Shown here in pieces: positions 6,501 to 13,785 of a stretch of 15,668 nucleotides of DNA. The position numbers and the translations under genes were made by a program. Source of the DNA: Gammaproteobacteria bacterium. Lineage in GTDB: Bacteria; Pseudomonadota; Gammaproteobacteria; Granulosicoccales; Granulosicoccaceae. How positions within the stretch are numbered: the stretch's first letter is position 1; every line of letters begins with the position of its first letter. The stretch is from positions 1 through 15,668 of the forward strand of contig JAGRHW010000035.1 of NCBI GenBank assembly GCA_020444765.1, written 5' to 3'. Below the pieces are notes generated by a model. It worked only from the letters and a program-made list of their open reading frames with translations, was not told where the DNA came from and did no database searches.

Positions 6501-6819
6501 CGACCGGCTCTTTCAGATTATCGTTTATGTGCCCGCCAGTCATTGCGAGGTGGTCAAGGATGCATTATTCGCTGTCGGCGCCGGCAGTTACGGCCTGTAC
6601 GACCGCTGCAGCTGGCAAACCGGTGGCGTCGGACAGTTCCGACCTCTAGCCGGTTCGACGCCCTTTATCGGCACGCAAAACCAGACGGAATGTGTCGAAG
6701 AATTGCGCGTGGAAATGATTTGCCGCCAGGCGCTTTTATCCCGGGCCGTGGACGCGCTTAAACAGGCTCACCCTTACGAAACGCCTGCCTATCATGTGCT
6801 GGCGCTGGAAAATTATTAA
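6493..6819 (+). CDS. YqfO/NIF3-like small protein
   Basis: 108 aa, alone without the dinuclear-metal NIF3 domains. It matches the short PII/CutA-like fold that is inserted in Bacillus YqfO and exists as a stand-alone protein in gammaproteobacteria. Conserved pieces are IIVYVPASHCEVVKDALFAVGAG near the N-terminus, GQFRPLAGSTPFIG in the middle and HPYETPAYHVLAL at the end. The biochemical role of the family is not known. The ATG lies within the end of PNP (8-bp overlap, ATGACTGA), which implies translational coupling and co-expression with the dGTPase and PNP. Confidence 0.8.
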   Translation: MTDDRLFQIIVYVPASHCEVVKDALFAVGAGSYGLYDRCSWQTGGVGQFRPLAGSTPFIGTQNQTECVEELRVEMICRQALLSRAVDALKQAHPYETPAYHVLALENY

Positions 6820-6880
6820 AATACAAGCCCTGCGATACGCGGTGCTGATTATTGTTGAAATAACGGAGTTGACTCTGTCT

Positions 6881-7984
6881 GTGACAAAGAACTTTCCAGT
6901 CTTTTTTATGTCGGCGCCCCTGATGGTGGTTTTTTCCACAGGACTATACGCCGGTGTGCAAACAGATATAACCGTAATAGTCACCGAAGACGCGCGCTCG
7001 CATGTCTTCAAAGAATCTTTTGTCTCGGACCTTGAAGACTATCGCTACCAGCTCCCGCAGGATCTCGACGCCGGACAAGTATTGTTTATCGACAGCCAGG
7101 ACCGCAACTGGAAACGCCTGCCGGACAATACGCTGACTTTTCCGCAGGGCACGTTCAGTCTGATGTACCGTCACCGTTTCGACCCCCTGATCCGGCAGAT
7201 CACCGATGATAGCTATGAATATAATAATACAAGCGGTGAGTCGATGGGTTTCAGCACCATCGGTGGCTTTGATTTTTTCTCTTTTACCTGGATTTTGCCG
7301 GACTCTATGCAGGTCGAGTCTTTTTCAAGCAACATCAAAAGTGCCGAATGGCAACAATCGCATAATATCCTGCGATTCAAAACCGAAAAGAAAAACGATA
7401 TCCGCCTGCAAATCCGCTTTCGCCGGCAAGCTGCGGATCAACCGGCGCCAATAGCAGGACCCGAAGAAACACGTTCCGATCCGGCTCAAACCGGTTTGAA
7501 GCTGACAAAAACTGAAACTGAAACAACGATACAATCTGACGAAACCGTACAACCCGCCACCGGTAATCCGGACCCGGCTGCTGAGAATTGCCAATCCGAG
7601 CAGGCCGATTATCCCTTGCGCGCTGTTTTCTGCGGTGAAAAGGATTCACTGACCCTGACGGAACTGAACTTCGAACGCAATTCGGCAAATCTGTCACCTG
7701 CGGCCCGCCAGTTGCTCGACACGCTGATCGAACCGATCAGGCGACATGCTCCGCGCCGATTGGAAATCGCCGCCTATACCGACAGCAAGGGACCGCAGGC
7801 CTGGAACCGGCGTCTGTCCGCCGAGCGGGCGCAAACCGTACGTCTCTATCTGATTTTCAAAGGTGTCAGGCCTGAACAACTGGTGGCAAACGGCTATGGC
7901 GAGCAGGACCCGGTTGCCAGCAACGATACGGCGCAGGGCCGACTGCAGAACCGGCGCCTGCTGTTCAGACTGATCAGGGATTAG
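6881..7984 (+). CDS. OmpA-family outer-membrane/peptidoglycan-associated protein
   Basis: 367 aa from a GTG at 6881. I prefer this start because GGAG lies 12 nt upstream and the product begins with a lysine and a hydrophobic stretch, TKNFPVFFMSAPLMVVFSTG, ending LYAG, which reads as a Sec signal peptide; ATG 6908 would drop the positive charge. The mature N-terminal part (about 25-190) is beta-rich and I do not recognise it. A Pro/Thr/Glu-rich linker (about 190-250) leads to the C-terminal OmpA domain (about 258-366): LNFERNSANLSPAARQLLD, the AAYTDSKG segment with the peptidoglycan-binding Asp, NRRLSAERA with the Arg, and GYGEQDPVASNDT. It likely ties the envelope to the cell wall. It lies 61 bp after the YqfO-like gene and converges with moaA. 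Confidence 0.8.
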   Translation: MTKNFPVFFMSAPLMVVFSTGLYAGVQTDITVIVTEDARSHVFKESFVSDLEDYRYQLPQDLDAGQVLFIDSQDRNWKRLPDNTLTFPQGTFSLMYRHRFDPLIRQITDDSYEYNNTSGESMGFSTIGGFDFFSFTWILPDSMQVESFSSNIKSAEWQQSHNILRFKTEKKNDIRLQIRFRRQAADQPAPIAGPEETRSDPAQTGLKLTKTETETTIQSDETVQPATGNPDPAAENCQSEQADYPLRAVFCGEKDSLTLTELNFERNSANLSPAARQLLDTLIEPIRRHAPRRLEIAAYTDSKGPQAWNRRLSAERAQTVRLYLIFKGVRPEQLVANGYGEQDPVASNDTAQGRLQNRRLLFRLIRD

Positions 7985-7995
7985 GGCTGAGCGAT

Positions 7996-9024
7996 TCAGC
8001 CGCCGATGTAGGACATTTCGACCTTTTGCGGATGCAGGACATGAACCTGCGTGCGGGTTTCCGAATAACGATCGTTGCGCGCGCGCCAGAGATTGCAGAT
8101 TTTTGTCATCAAGGCCTCGTCGCTGCTGCCGTCCCGCAACAATTCCCGGATATCGTGTCCCTGTGAGGCGAACAGGCAGGTGTACAAACTGCCGATCGCC
8201 GACAGACGGATCCGCGAACAGCTGCCGCAGAACGGTTGCGTTACCGATGAAATAACGCCGATTTCTCCGCCGCCATCCTTGTAAATCCAGCGCTTGGCGA
8301 CTTCACCGGTATAATTCGGCTCAGCCGCTTCGATCGGCAGTTCACTGTCGATCAGGCGAACGATCTGCCGGGCCGATACCACCTCGCCTTCCTGCCAGCG
8401 GTTGCTGTTGCCGACATCCATGAACTCGATAAAACGCAGTATGCAACCGCTGCCGTGAAACCGCCTGGCCATCGGCAGAATACTGTGTTCGTTGAGGCCT
8501 TTCTTGACCACCATATTGACCTTGACCGAGTCAAAGCCGGCCGACAGTGCGTTGTCTACGCCCTGCAGAACCTGTTCGACCGTTACATTGACATCGTTGA
8601 TAGCCTGGAAGGTTTCATTATCCATGGCGTCGAGACTGACGTTGATGCGCTGCAGACCGGCCTCGCGCAACATGACCGCACGTTCGCGGGTCAGCAGCGA
8701 TGCGTTGGTGGTCATGCTGATGTCTTCGATCCCATCGATGGTCGACAGCTTGTGAATCAGGGTATCGAGATGGGCGCGGACCAGTGGTTCGCCGCCGGTC
8801 AGCCGGACTTTTTTGACGCCGAGTCCGGCGAAAATCCGCGCCACCCGCTCGATTTCCTCGAAATGCAGCAACTCGTCGCGCGGCAGGAACTTGTAACCCT
8901 TGCCGAACACTTCCTTCGGCATGCAGTAAACACAGCGAAAATTGCAGCGATCGGTCACTGAGATGCGCAGGTCACGGATCGGACGCCCGAGCTGGTCCTG
9001 CAGAATGTCTGTGGTCATTGTCAT
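7996..9024 (-). CDS. moaA: GTP 3',8-cyclase MoaA (molybdo/tungstopterin synthesis)
   Basis: 342 aa radical SAM enzyme that starts pterin cofactor synthesis by converting GTP to 3',8-cyclo-7,8-dihydro-GTP, with MoaC. The SAM cluster motif CNFRCVYC is at residues 27-34, followed by KVRLTGGEPLVR, the second cluster site CGSCSRIRLSAIGSLYTC (C-x2-C-x13-C) near the C-terminus, and the conserved C-terminal Gly-Gly (SYIGG). The frame extends to a GTG at 9045, but the ATG at 9024 fits the family and has GGAG 11 nt upstream. That GGAG belongs to the terminal repeat of the adjacent mobile element. It lies downstream of the aor genes on the same strand, fitting a tungstopterin supply role, and converges with the OmpA-type gene 11 bp away. 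Confidence 0.94.
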   Translation of the reverse strand: MTMTTDILQDQLGRPIRDLRISVTDRCNFRCVYCMPKEVFGKGYKFLPRDELLHFEEIERVARIFAGLGVKKVRLTGGEPLVRAHLDTLIHKLSTIDGIEDISMTTNASLLTRERAVMLREAGLQRINVSLDAMDNETFQAINDVNVTVEQVLQGVDNALSAGFDSVKVNMVVKKGLNEHSILPMARRFHGSGCILRFIEFMDVGNSNRWQEGEVVSARQIVRLIDSELPIEAAEPNYTGEVAKRWIYKDGGGEIGVISSVTQPFCGSCSRIRLSAIGSLYTCLFASQGHDIRELLRDGSSDEALMTKICNLWRARNDRYSETRTQVHVLHPQKVEMSYIGG

Positions 9025-9032
9025 AACGGTCA

Positions 9033-9295
9033 GTACTCCAACCACCTAATAATTTAGGCAACAGCCAGCCACAAAGCGCTCAGATGCTAGGCGCGCGAGT
9101 GCAGGACTAGCGCGCTAATTCAAGCGAGCGCAACAACGCAGATGGGCGCTTTGTGGCTGGCCCGAAGGGAGCCCCCCTGATGGGGCAATCCCGCGTTGCA
9201 CTCCTTGAGAAGGGCCTGCCATTCCCTGCGCAGCGCGCCTTGTCTTGCCCCATCAGGGGGGCTCTGTATCCTAAATTATTAGGTGGCTGGAGTAC
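9033..9295. mobile_element. MITE-like element with 26-bp terminal inverted repeats and two long internal hairpins
   Basis: The ends 9033-9058 and 9270-9295 are inverted repeats, 25 of 26 bases matching (A/G at the ninth position). Inside are a perfect 16-bp inverted repeat (9064-9079 with 9146-9161, arm GCCAGCCACAAAGCGC) and a perfect 20-bp one (9169-9188 with 9245-9264, rich in C and G runs). An 8-bp pair AGGCGCGC/GCGCGCCT (9089-9096 and 9233-9240) and the palindrome TAGCGCGCTA (9108-9117) add more. No open frame of note. TA at 9034 and 9293 may mark a Tc1/IS630-type target site, with the ends then being CTCC...GGAG. I do not match it to a named family. It sits between aorE and moaA. Confidence 0.8.
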
Positions 9296-9374
9296 CAAGT
9301 CTAGTGCCATGCCATCTGTCCGATCAATCGGTCGATCATCTTTTGTGACTATCAACCATCCGCGGCTGCAGCTT

Positions 9375-9674
9375 TCAGCCGCCGCCACGCTGGAATCGTT
9401 TATCGAAGTAACTGATAAATCTGTGTTTTTCCTCGGCCGTTACGCCTGTAAAAACAAAACGCACGGCGGTTTTCGGGATCGCTATCGAGGCGATTCTGCG
9501 AACCGATTCCGGCGCCAGCGAGATTGTTACGCTACCGGTTTCAAGCCTCGCCGTTACCGTGGTTTTCTGCACCTCGAAGTCGTAATGCCCCATCGCTGCC
9601 GGCAAGGTCCGGAAAAACTCACGATGACTCAGGCCCATCTCGCGTTCAAAGTCATCGGCGATCTCGCCGCCCAT
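9375..9674 (-). CDS. aorE: Conserved small protein of the aldehyde oxidoreductase operon
   Basis: 99 aa, no signal peptide or membrane segment. It begins MGGEIADDFEREMGLSHREF and ends in FDKRFQRGGG; the middle has LETGSVTISLAPESVRRIASI and VRFVFTGVT. Proteins of this look sit beside AOR genes in other proteobacteria and the position matches AorE, whose role is not established; one idea is cofactor maturation. I cannot assign a function from motifs. The ATG overlaps the aorD stop by one base (TGATG), so it is translationally coupled and last in the aor set. The glycine-rich tail resembles a flexible end, not a GG-terminus carrier. The next gene, moaA, is 350 bp on, with the MITE-like element between. 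Confidence 0.6.
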   Translation of the reverse strand: MGGEIADDFEREMGLSHREFFRTLPAAMGHYDFEVQKTTVTARLETGSVTISLAPESVRRIASIAIPKTAVRFVFTGVTAEEKHRFISYFDKRFQRGGG

Positions 9675-9925
9675 CAACCGCCTGCCACCGGCGGCCAGAT
9701 GGCGAGCGTATCCCCTTCGCTCAGGATGATTTCATCGCGCTCGCTGTCGCAATGAAAAAGCCCGTTGAGCAACACCAGATGCGCCATCTCCTGCGGCACG
9801 CGGTACTCCCTGATCACCCAGTTCAGGCTGGCGCCGTCCGGCACTTCGATTTGCGCGGCATTCCGGGCCGCGCCGGGCGGCAGCAGGTCACTCAGCGTCG
9901 CGTAGAGCTTGAGCGTGATCTTCAT
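9674..9925 (-). CDS. aorD: MoaD/ThiS-like sulfur carrier
   Basis: 83 aa ubiquitin-like protein. Starts MKITLKLYATLSDLLPPGA and ends DTLAIWPPVAGG, with the terminal Gly-Gly that is adenylated and thiocarboxylated in MoaD-type carriers. Such proteins hand sulfur to the pterin precursor as the dithiolene is formed by the MoaE partner, and this copy likely serves the tungstopterin of the oxidoreductase next to it. The start codon overlaps the aorC stop in an ATGA arrangement and the stop overlaps aorE. A separate general MoaD is probably encoded elsewhere. Confidence 0.85.
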   Translation of the reverse strand: MKITLKLYATLSDLLPPGAARNAAQIEVPDGASLNWVIREYRVPQEMAHLVLLNGLFHCDSERDEIILSEGDTLAIWPPVAGG

Positions 9926-11208
9926 ACTTTCGCGGCGGTACTCTGGGCCTGCGCCATCGCGAGATAGGCTTCCATGATCCGCATGGGATCTTTCATCAGG
10001 CGCTGCTTCCAGACACCCAGCCGGGTTTTGCTCTGAATCAGCCCGCGCAGTACGCCCATATGATCGGTCATGCCAAGACTGCTGGCGCCGACCAGCACAT
10101 CGCCCTGAAATTGCAGATTGAGATACTTGTAGTTTTTCACATCGCAGATTTCCGCCTGCTCGCCGCCTTCAACGCCCATCCAGGAACCGAACGATGTCGA
10201 AATCAACCCCAGCGTATCCAGCACATTCATATTGACACTGCCCTGATGCCTGACCGTATTGCCTCTGACCATATTGGTGGCGGCGAGTTTCCCGTGTTCG
10301 ACCGCGGTCGGTTGTATCGCCTGGACCGTGTAGTCGCCGGTCGAGAAATCCCGCCCCTGGGCGACATCGCCGGCGGCATAGATGGCCGGATCACTGGTTT
10401 GCAGATAGTCATCGACCACCACGCCCTGATCGAGCTTGAGGCCGCTGCCTTGCAGGAATTCCGTATTGGAGCGTACGCCGGTGGCGCTGATGACGAGATC
10501 CGCCTCGAGCGTCTGCTTGTTGTCCAGATCGACATTCAGCGCATGAGCGGACTTTCTAAAGAAGCCGGACTTGGCCTTACGTACGGCCGATACCCGGGTC
10601 GACGTGAAGACCTTGACGCCTTTGTCCTCGCACCACTGCTTGATCATGCCGCCGGTAGTTTCATTCATCATCCTCGGCACCATGCGGTTGTCCATCTCGA
10701 CCACCGTCAGATCGACTTTTCTGAGGGCCAGTGCTTCCAGAATGATGCAGCCGATAAAACCCGCACCCATCAGTACCACCCGTGAGCCGGGGTTTGCCAG
10801 TTCGATGATCGAACGCGCATCCTGCAGAGTCCAGCAACTGTGTACTTGCGGCAGATTCATTCCCTCGATCGGCGGCTGAACGGGGTGCGAACCGGTACAG
10901 AGCAACAGTTTGTCATAGCCGAGCGTGCTGCCGTTATCGAGGGTGACCTGTTTATCGGCCGGCTTGACCGCAGTCACCTTTGCGTGACGGACCTCTATCC
11001 CTTTCGACGCGAGATCGCCCTCGGTTTTGCGCAGATAGGTCCCCTGCTCGGCGATATTGCCAACCAGGAAATAGGGAATCGCCATCCGCGAGTACGGTGG
11101 CTCCGGCTCGTCGCCAATCAGGGTAATCGAACAATGCTTGTCGAGTTTCCGGATATGTTCGGCGGCAACCACACCGGCCGGCCCCGCGCCTATAATCAGA
11201 TGCTGCAT
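9922..11208 (-). CDS. aorC: FAD/NAD(P)-dependent oxidoreductase subunit of AOR
   Basis: 428 aa pyridine-nucleotide-disulfide-type flavoprotein. The FAD-binding motif IIGAGPAG is at residues 5-12, the NAD-binding VVLMGAGFIG is near 145-154, and IYAAGDVAQG holds the second FAD motif. It lacks a CxxC redox disulfide. In Aromatoleum AorC passes electrons between the AorAB iron-sulfur chain and NAD+, and the same role is inferred here. GGAG lies about 9 nt before the ATG. A 71-bp gap with a strong GC hairpin separates it from aorB, in contrast to the tight junctions elsewhere in the operon. It overlaps aorD by 4 bp. Confidence 0.85.
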   Translation of the reverse strand: MQHLIIGAGPAGVVAAEHIRKLDKHCSITLIGDEPEPPYSRMAIPYFLVGNIAEQGTYLRKTEGDLASKGIEVRHAKVTAVKPADKQVTLDNGSTLGYDKLLLCTGSHPVQPPIEGMNLPQVHSCWTLQDARSIIELANPGSRVVLMGAGFIGCIILEALALRKVDLTVVEMDNRMVPRMMNETTGGMIKQWCEDKGVKVFTSTRVSAVRKAKSGFFRKSAHALNVDLDNKQTLEADLVISATGVRSNTEFLQGSGLKLDQGVVVDDYLQTSDPAIYAAGDVAQGRDFSTGDYTVQAIQPTAVEHGKLAATNMVRGNTVRHQGSVNMNVLDTLGLISTSFGSWMGVEGGEQAEICDVKNYKYLNLQFQGDVLVGASSLGMTDHMGVLRGLIQSKTRLGVWKQRLMKDPMRIMEAYLAMAQAQSTAAKV

Positions 11209-11233
11209 TGATGCTCTCCGCGCAATAAAAGAC

Positions 11234-11253
11234 GGGGCGGACCCGGCCGCCCC
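11234..11253 (-). terminator. GC hairpin between aorB and aorC, possible attenuator
   Basis: Minus-strand arms GGGGCGG (11253-11247) and CCGCCCC (11240-11234) with loop CCGGGT, followed by GTCTTTTATT (11233-11224). The stem is perfect but the T run is interrupted, so it fits a partial terminator or an mRNA-stabilising stem. It lies 26 bp after the aorB stop and 25 bp before the aorC start. Confidence 0.55.
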
Positions 11254-11279
11254 ATCATCAGGTAAGATACCGCCTGAAA

Positions 11280-13139
11280 CTACCAGGCCGGCAGATTGAG
11301 ACGCTGGCGCGTATCGTCGGTCAGTTCACCGTTGGCCGTCCAGCCCCGCAGCTGATAGTACTCCGGCATCATCTTGTCGACTTCGCTGACCTTGCCGATT
11401 GCCGGGCCTGTTTTGGCGGCGTCTTTCATCAAGCGCTCTGGCAGACGATCCTGCTCGGCGGTAATGCCGGCCCGCATATTGAACTCGCGTTCCATATTCC
11501 AGACCCGTTCGCCGACTTCGAGCATTTTCTCCGGCGTCCAGTCGCCCTCGCAGGCAGCATCGACCTGCGGCGCAATATCATCGAGCGTCCAGGCAAACGT
11601 GGTAAAGATACACAGACCGGCGGAATCAACCGCGGCCGTGGCATCCTGAAAGGCCTTGACCAGACCGGCCTTGCCCTCTGACTCCAGCGGGTCCGTCTTC
11701 TCGGGGATGCCGAGAATTTCCGACGCCACGGTATAACCACGAAGATGGCAGGCGCCGCGATTGGAGGTTGCGTAGCCCAGGCCTATGCCCTGAATTCCAC
11801 GCGGATCATAGGCCGGGAATTCCTGCCCCTTGACCGTCATCGACAATTCCGGGTGGCCGTATTTTTCGCAAAGGCGTTTCGATCCGAGACCGAGATCCAC
11901 GCCGAAACCCTCTCCCTTGGCGGTCACTTCCGCGGCCCAGCAAAGGGCTTCGGCGGAACCGAATTTCAACTCGACGCCGCCGGTATGCTCGGTGGTAATT
12001 GCGCCAATATCGAACAATTCCATGGCCGCCGCCACCGTCGAACCGAAGGAAATCGGATCGAAGCCGTCCTCGTTACAGAGAAAATTGACGTAGGTCAGCG
12101 CATCGATATCGTCGACACCGGTATCCGGTCCCAGCGCCCAGGCCGCTTCATATTCGAGTCCGCCGGAATTTTTCTGGTACTGCGGCTTGTCTTTGACCGA
12201 AAAGTGCGTCGGATCGACCGTCGAAATCCGCCCGCAGGCAATGGTGCAGGCAAAGCAGCCGCCGTTGGTCGTCAGATTGGGCTTGCCGTCGCTTTTGCGT
12301 GGCTCGTGCATCGCCTCGCCGGATACATTATGTGCGCCTTCAAACTGAACCTCCCGCATATTGCGGGTCGGCAGTGCGCCGACTTCGTTGATGACATTCA
12401 TCAACACCTGGGTACCGTAAGCCGGCAGGCCCTGGCCGGTGACCGCGTTTTCGGCCAGCACCTTTTTGCCATCGTTGACGGCTTTCTGGAACTGCTCCGG
12501 ATTCTTGACCTTGCTCACGCCCCGGGTTCCCCGCACCGCAACGGCTTTGAGGTTTTTCGCGGCCATGACGGTACCGACGCCACTGCGGCCGGCCGCCCGG
12601 TGCAAATCGTTGATCACGCCGGCGTAAAGACAGCCCGCCTCGGCCGAGCGGCCGACCGCGGCGATACGCATTTGCGCATCGGCATGTTTGGCATGCAGCA
12701 TCTCGTCGGCTTCCCAGACGGATTTGCCCCAGATATCGTCGGCCGGTAACAGTTGCGCCTGATCATCCTGGATATGCAAATAGACCGGAGTCGGCGATTT
12801 ACCCTCGAAAATGATCATATCCCAACCAGCGAACTTGAGTTCCGCGCCAAGGAAGCCGCCTGAATTGGAACAGGCCACCGCTCCGGTCAGCGGACTCTTG
12901 GTTATCACCGAGTAACGTCCACCGGTCGAGGCATTGGTGCCGGTCAACGGGCCGGTGGCGAAAATCAGCAGATTTTCCGGGCTGAGCGCGTCGACCGTGG
13001 GGTCCATCTCCTCGATCATATAGCGGGTGGCAAGACCACGTTGACCAAGATACTCGGCCGCCCAGGTCATATTGGTTGCTTCTTCCTTGACCGTTCCGTC
13101 GGTCAGGTTGACTCGTAAAAGTTTTTTGCTCCAGGACAT
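11280..13139 (-). CDS. aorB: Tungsten-dependent aldehyde ferredoxin oxidoreductase, catalytic subunit
   Basis: 619 aa, usual AOR size. Oxidises aldehydes to acids, and in Aromatoleum-type enzymes can also reduce acids. Visible: the N-terminal LLRVNLTDGTV, GPLTGTNASTGGRYSV, AGRSGVGTVMAAKNLKA pterin-binding segments, the [4Fe-4S] ligands as C-x2-C-x3-C at residues 295, 298 and 302 (CFACTIAC) with the distant C510 in DSAGLCIF, and YDPRGIQGIGLGYATSNRGA. These match the archaeal AOR spacing. The ribosome site GGGGGG is about 5 nt before the ATG and the stop of aorA lies 10 bp upstream. Tungsten rather than molybdenum is inferred from the family, not seen. Confidence 0.95.
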   Translation of the reverse strand: MSWSKKLLRVNLTDGTVKEEATNMTWAAEYLGQRGLATRYMIEEMDPTVDALSPENLLIFATGPLTGTNASTGGRYSVITKSPLTGAVACSNSGGFLGAELKFAGWDMIIFEGKSPTPVYLHIQDDQAQLLPADDIWGKSVWEADEMLHAKHADAQMRIAAVGRSAEAGCLYAGVINDLHRAAGRSGVGTVMAAKNLKAVAVRGTRGVSKVKNPEQFQKAVNDGKKVLAENAVTGQGLPAYGTQVLMNVINEVGALPTRNMREVQFEGAHNVSGEAMHEPRKSDGKPNLTTNGGCFACTIACGRISTVDPTHFSVKDKPQYQKNSGGLEYEAAWALGPDTGVDDIDALTYVNFLCNEDGFDPISFGSTVAAAMELFDIGAITTEHTGGVELKFGSAEALCWAAEVTAKGEGFGVDLGLGSKRLCEKYGHPELSMTVKGQEFPAYDPRGIQGIGLGYATSNRGACHLRGYTVASEILGIPEKTDPLESEGKAGLVKAFQDATAAVDSAGLCIFTTFAWTLDDIAPQVDAACEGDWTPEKMLEVGERVWNMEREFNMRAGITAEQDRLPERLMKDAAKTGPAIGKVSEVDKMMPEYYQLRGWTANGELTDDTRQRLNLPAW

Positions 13140-13149
13140 GATTCCCCCC

Positions 13150-13629
13150 TTAAGCTTTTGCGCTTACGCTGTTATCGGTTTTACCGGCCCAGGCCCGCAT
13201 GCGATCGTAACCGGTCGCCTCGGCATTGATATAGGTGATGGCATCGGTCGGACAGGCCGCCGCACATTGCGGGTCACCGCCGCAAAGATCGCATTTGACG
13301 ACCTTCCCGGTATCAACGTTGTAGTTTACGGTGCCGAACGGACAGGCGATTGTGCAGACCTTGCAACCAACGCAGATGTCTGCATGGACATCTTTCGAAC
13401 CATTGAGCGGGTTGAGCTTGATCGCATCCACCGGACAGGCATGCATGCACCAGGCCTCATCACATTGCGTACAGGTGTAGGGAACGAAGCGCCCCTCATC
13501 ATGAAAAGTGAATACCCGGATGCGGGACTTCACCGGATTGAACACTTTTTCTTTTTCGTAGGAACACGCCAATTCGCATTGCAGACAACCGGTGCATTTA
13601 CCCGGGTCGATGTGCAAAGATTTAAGCAT
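13150..13629 (-). CDS. aorA: Polyferredoxin subunit with four [4Fe-4S] clusters
   Basis: 159 aa with sixteen cysteines in four groups: CTGCLQCELAC, CTQCDEAWCMHACP, CVGCKVCTIACP and CDLCGGDPQCAAACP. This is the DmsB/HybA-like fold with four cubanes and is AorA in Aromatoleum-type AOR, where stacked AorAB units form an electron-conducting filament. Electrons from AorB would run along it to AorC. It starts the operon; AGGAGG stands 7 nt before the ATG, the best ribosome site of the set. Upstream is the AT-rich divergent region. No signal peptide, so cytoplasmic. Confidence 0.95.
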   Translation of the reverse strand: MLKSLHIDPGKCTGCLQCELACSYEKEKVFNPVKSRIRVFTFHDEGRFVPYTCTQCDEAWCMHACPVDAIKLNPLNGSKDVHADICVGCKVCTIACPFGTVNYNVDTGKVVKCDLCGGDPQCAAACPTDAITYINAEATGYDRMRAWAGKTDNSVSAKA

Positions 13630-13773
13630 TATCAGTCCTCCTGAATGAGACTGGAGCCGGGCCCCAGGATTGGATTTAAGCTGAAAACAGTCATGACCGC
13701 TTTATGGCTTATATTTTTTTGTTGTGCGCTGCGGAAATTTACTCAGCTCCGCCTCAAATATTTTTTTCTTTTT

Positions 13774-13785
13774 TAGAATATTCTA
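13774..13785. promoter_or_regulatory. 12-bp palindrome in the divergent aor/gcvR-like control region
   Basis: TAGAATATTCTA is perfectly symmetric and lies 145 bp upstream of the aorA start, inside an AT-rich stretch (13680-13920) with runs of T and A. On the minus strand it also includes TATAGAAT, a possible -10. No sigma-54 GG/GC pair and no FNR-type TTGAT-n4-ATCAA were found. The remainder of 13630-14182 shows no gene I believe in. Confidence 0.35.

Noticed and set aside
9153..9755. Plus-strand frame running through the MITE-like element into aorE and aorD
   Set aside because: It crosses inverted repeats and is antisense to two supported genes, so it is not a transposase or cargo gene.
11745..12749. 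334-codon plus-strand frame opposite aorB
   Set aside because: Antisense to a gene with conserved cluster ligands; no independent support.
13732..13773. Plus-strand hairpin GCGGA/TCCGC followed by T runs, as a terminator
   Set aside because: There is no plus-strand gene upstream to terminate, and the T run begins eight or more bases after the stem in an AT-rich promoter region.
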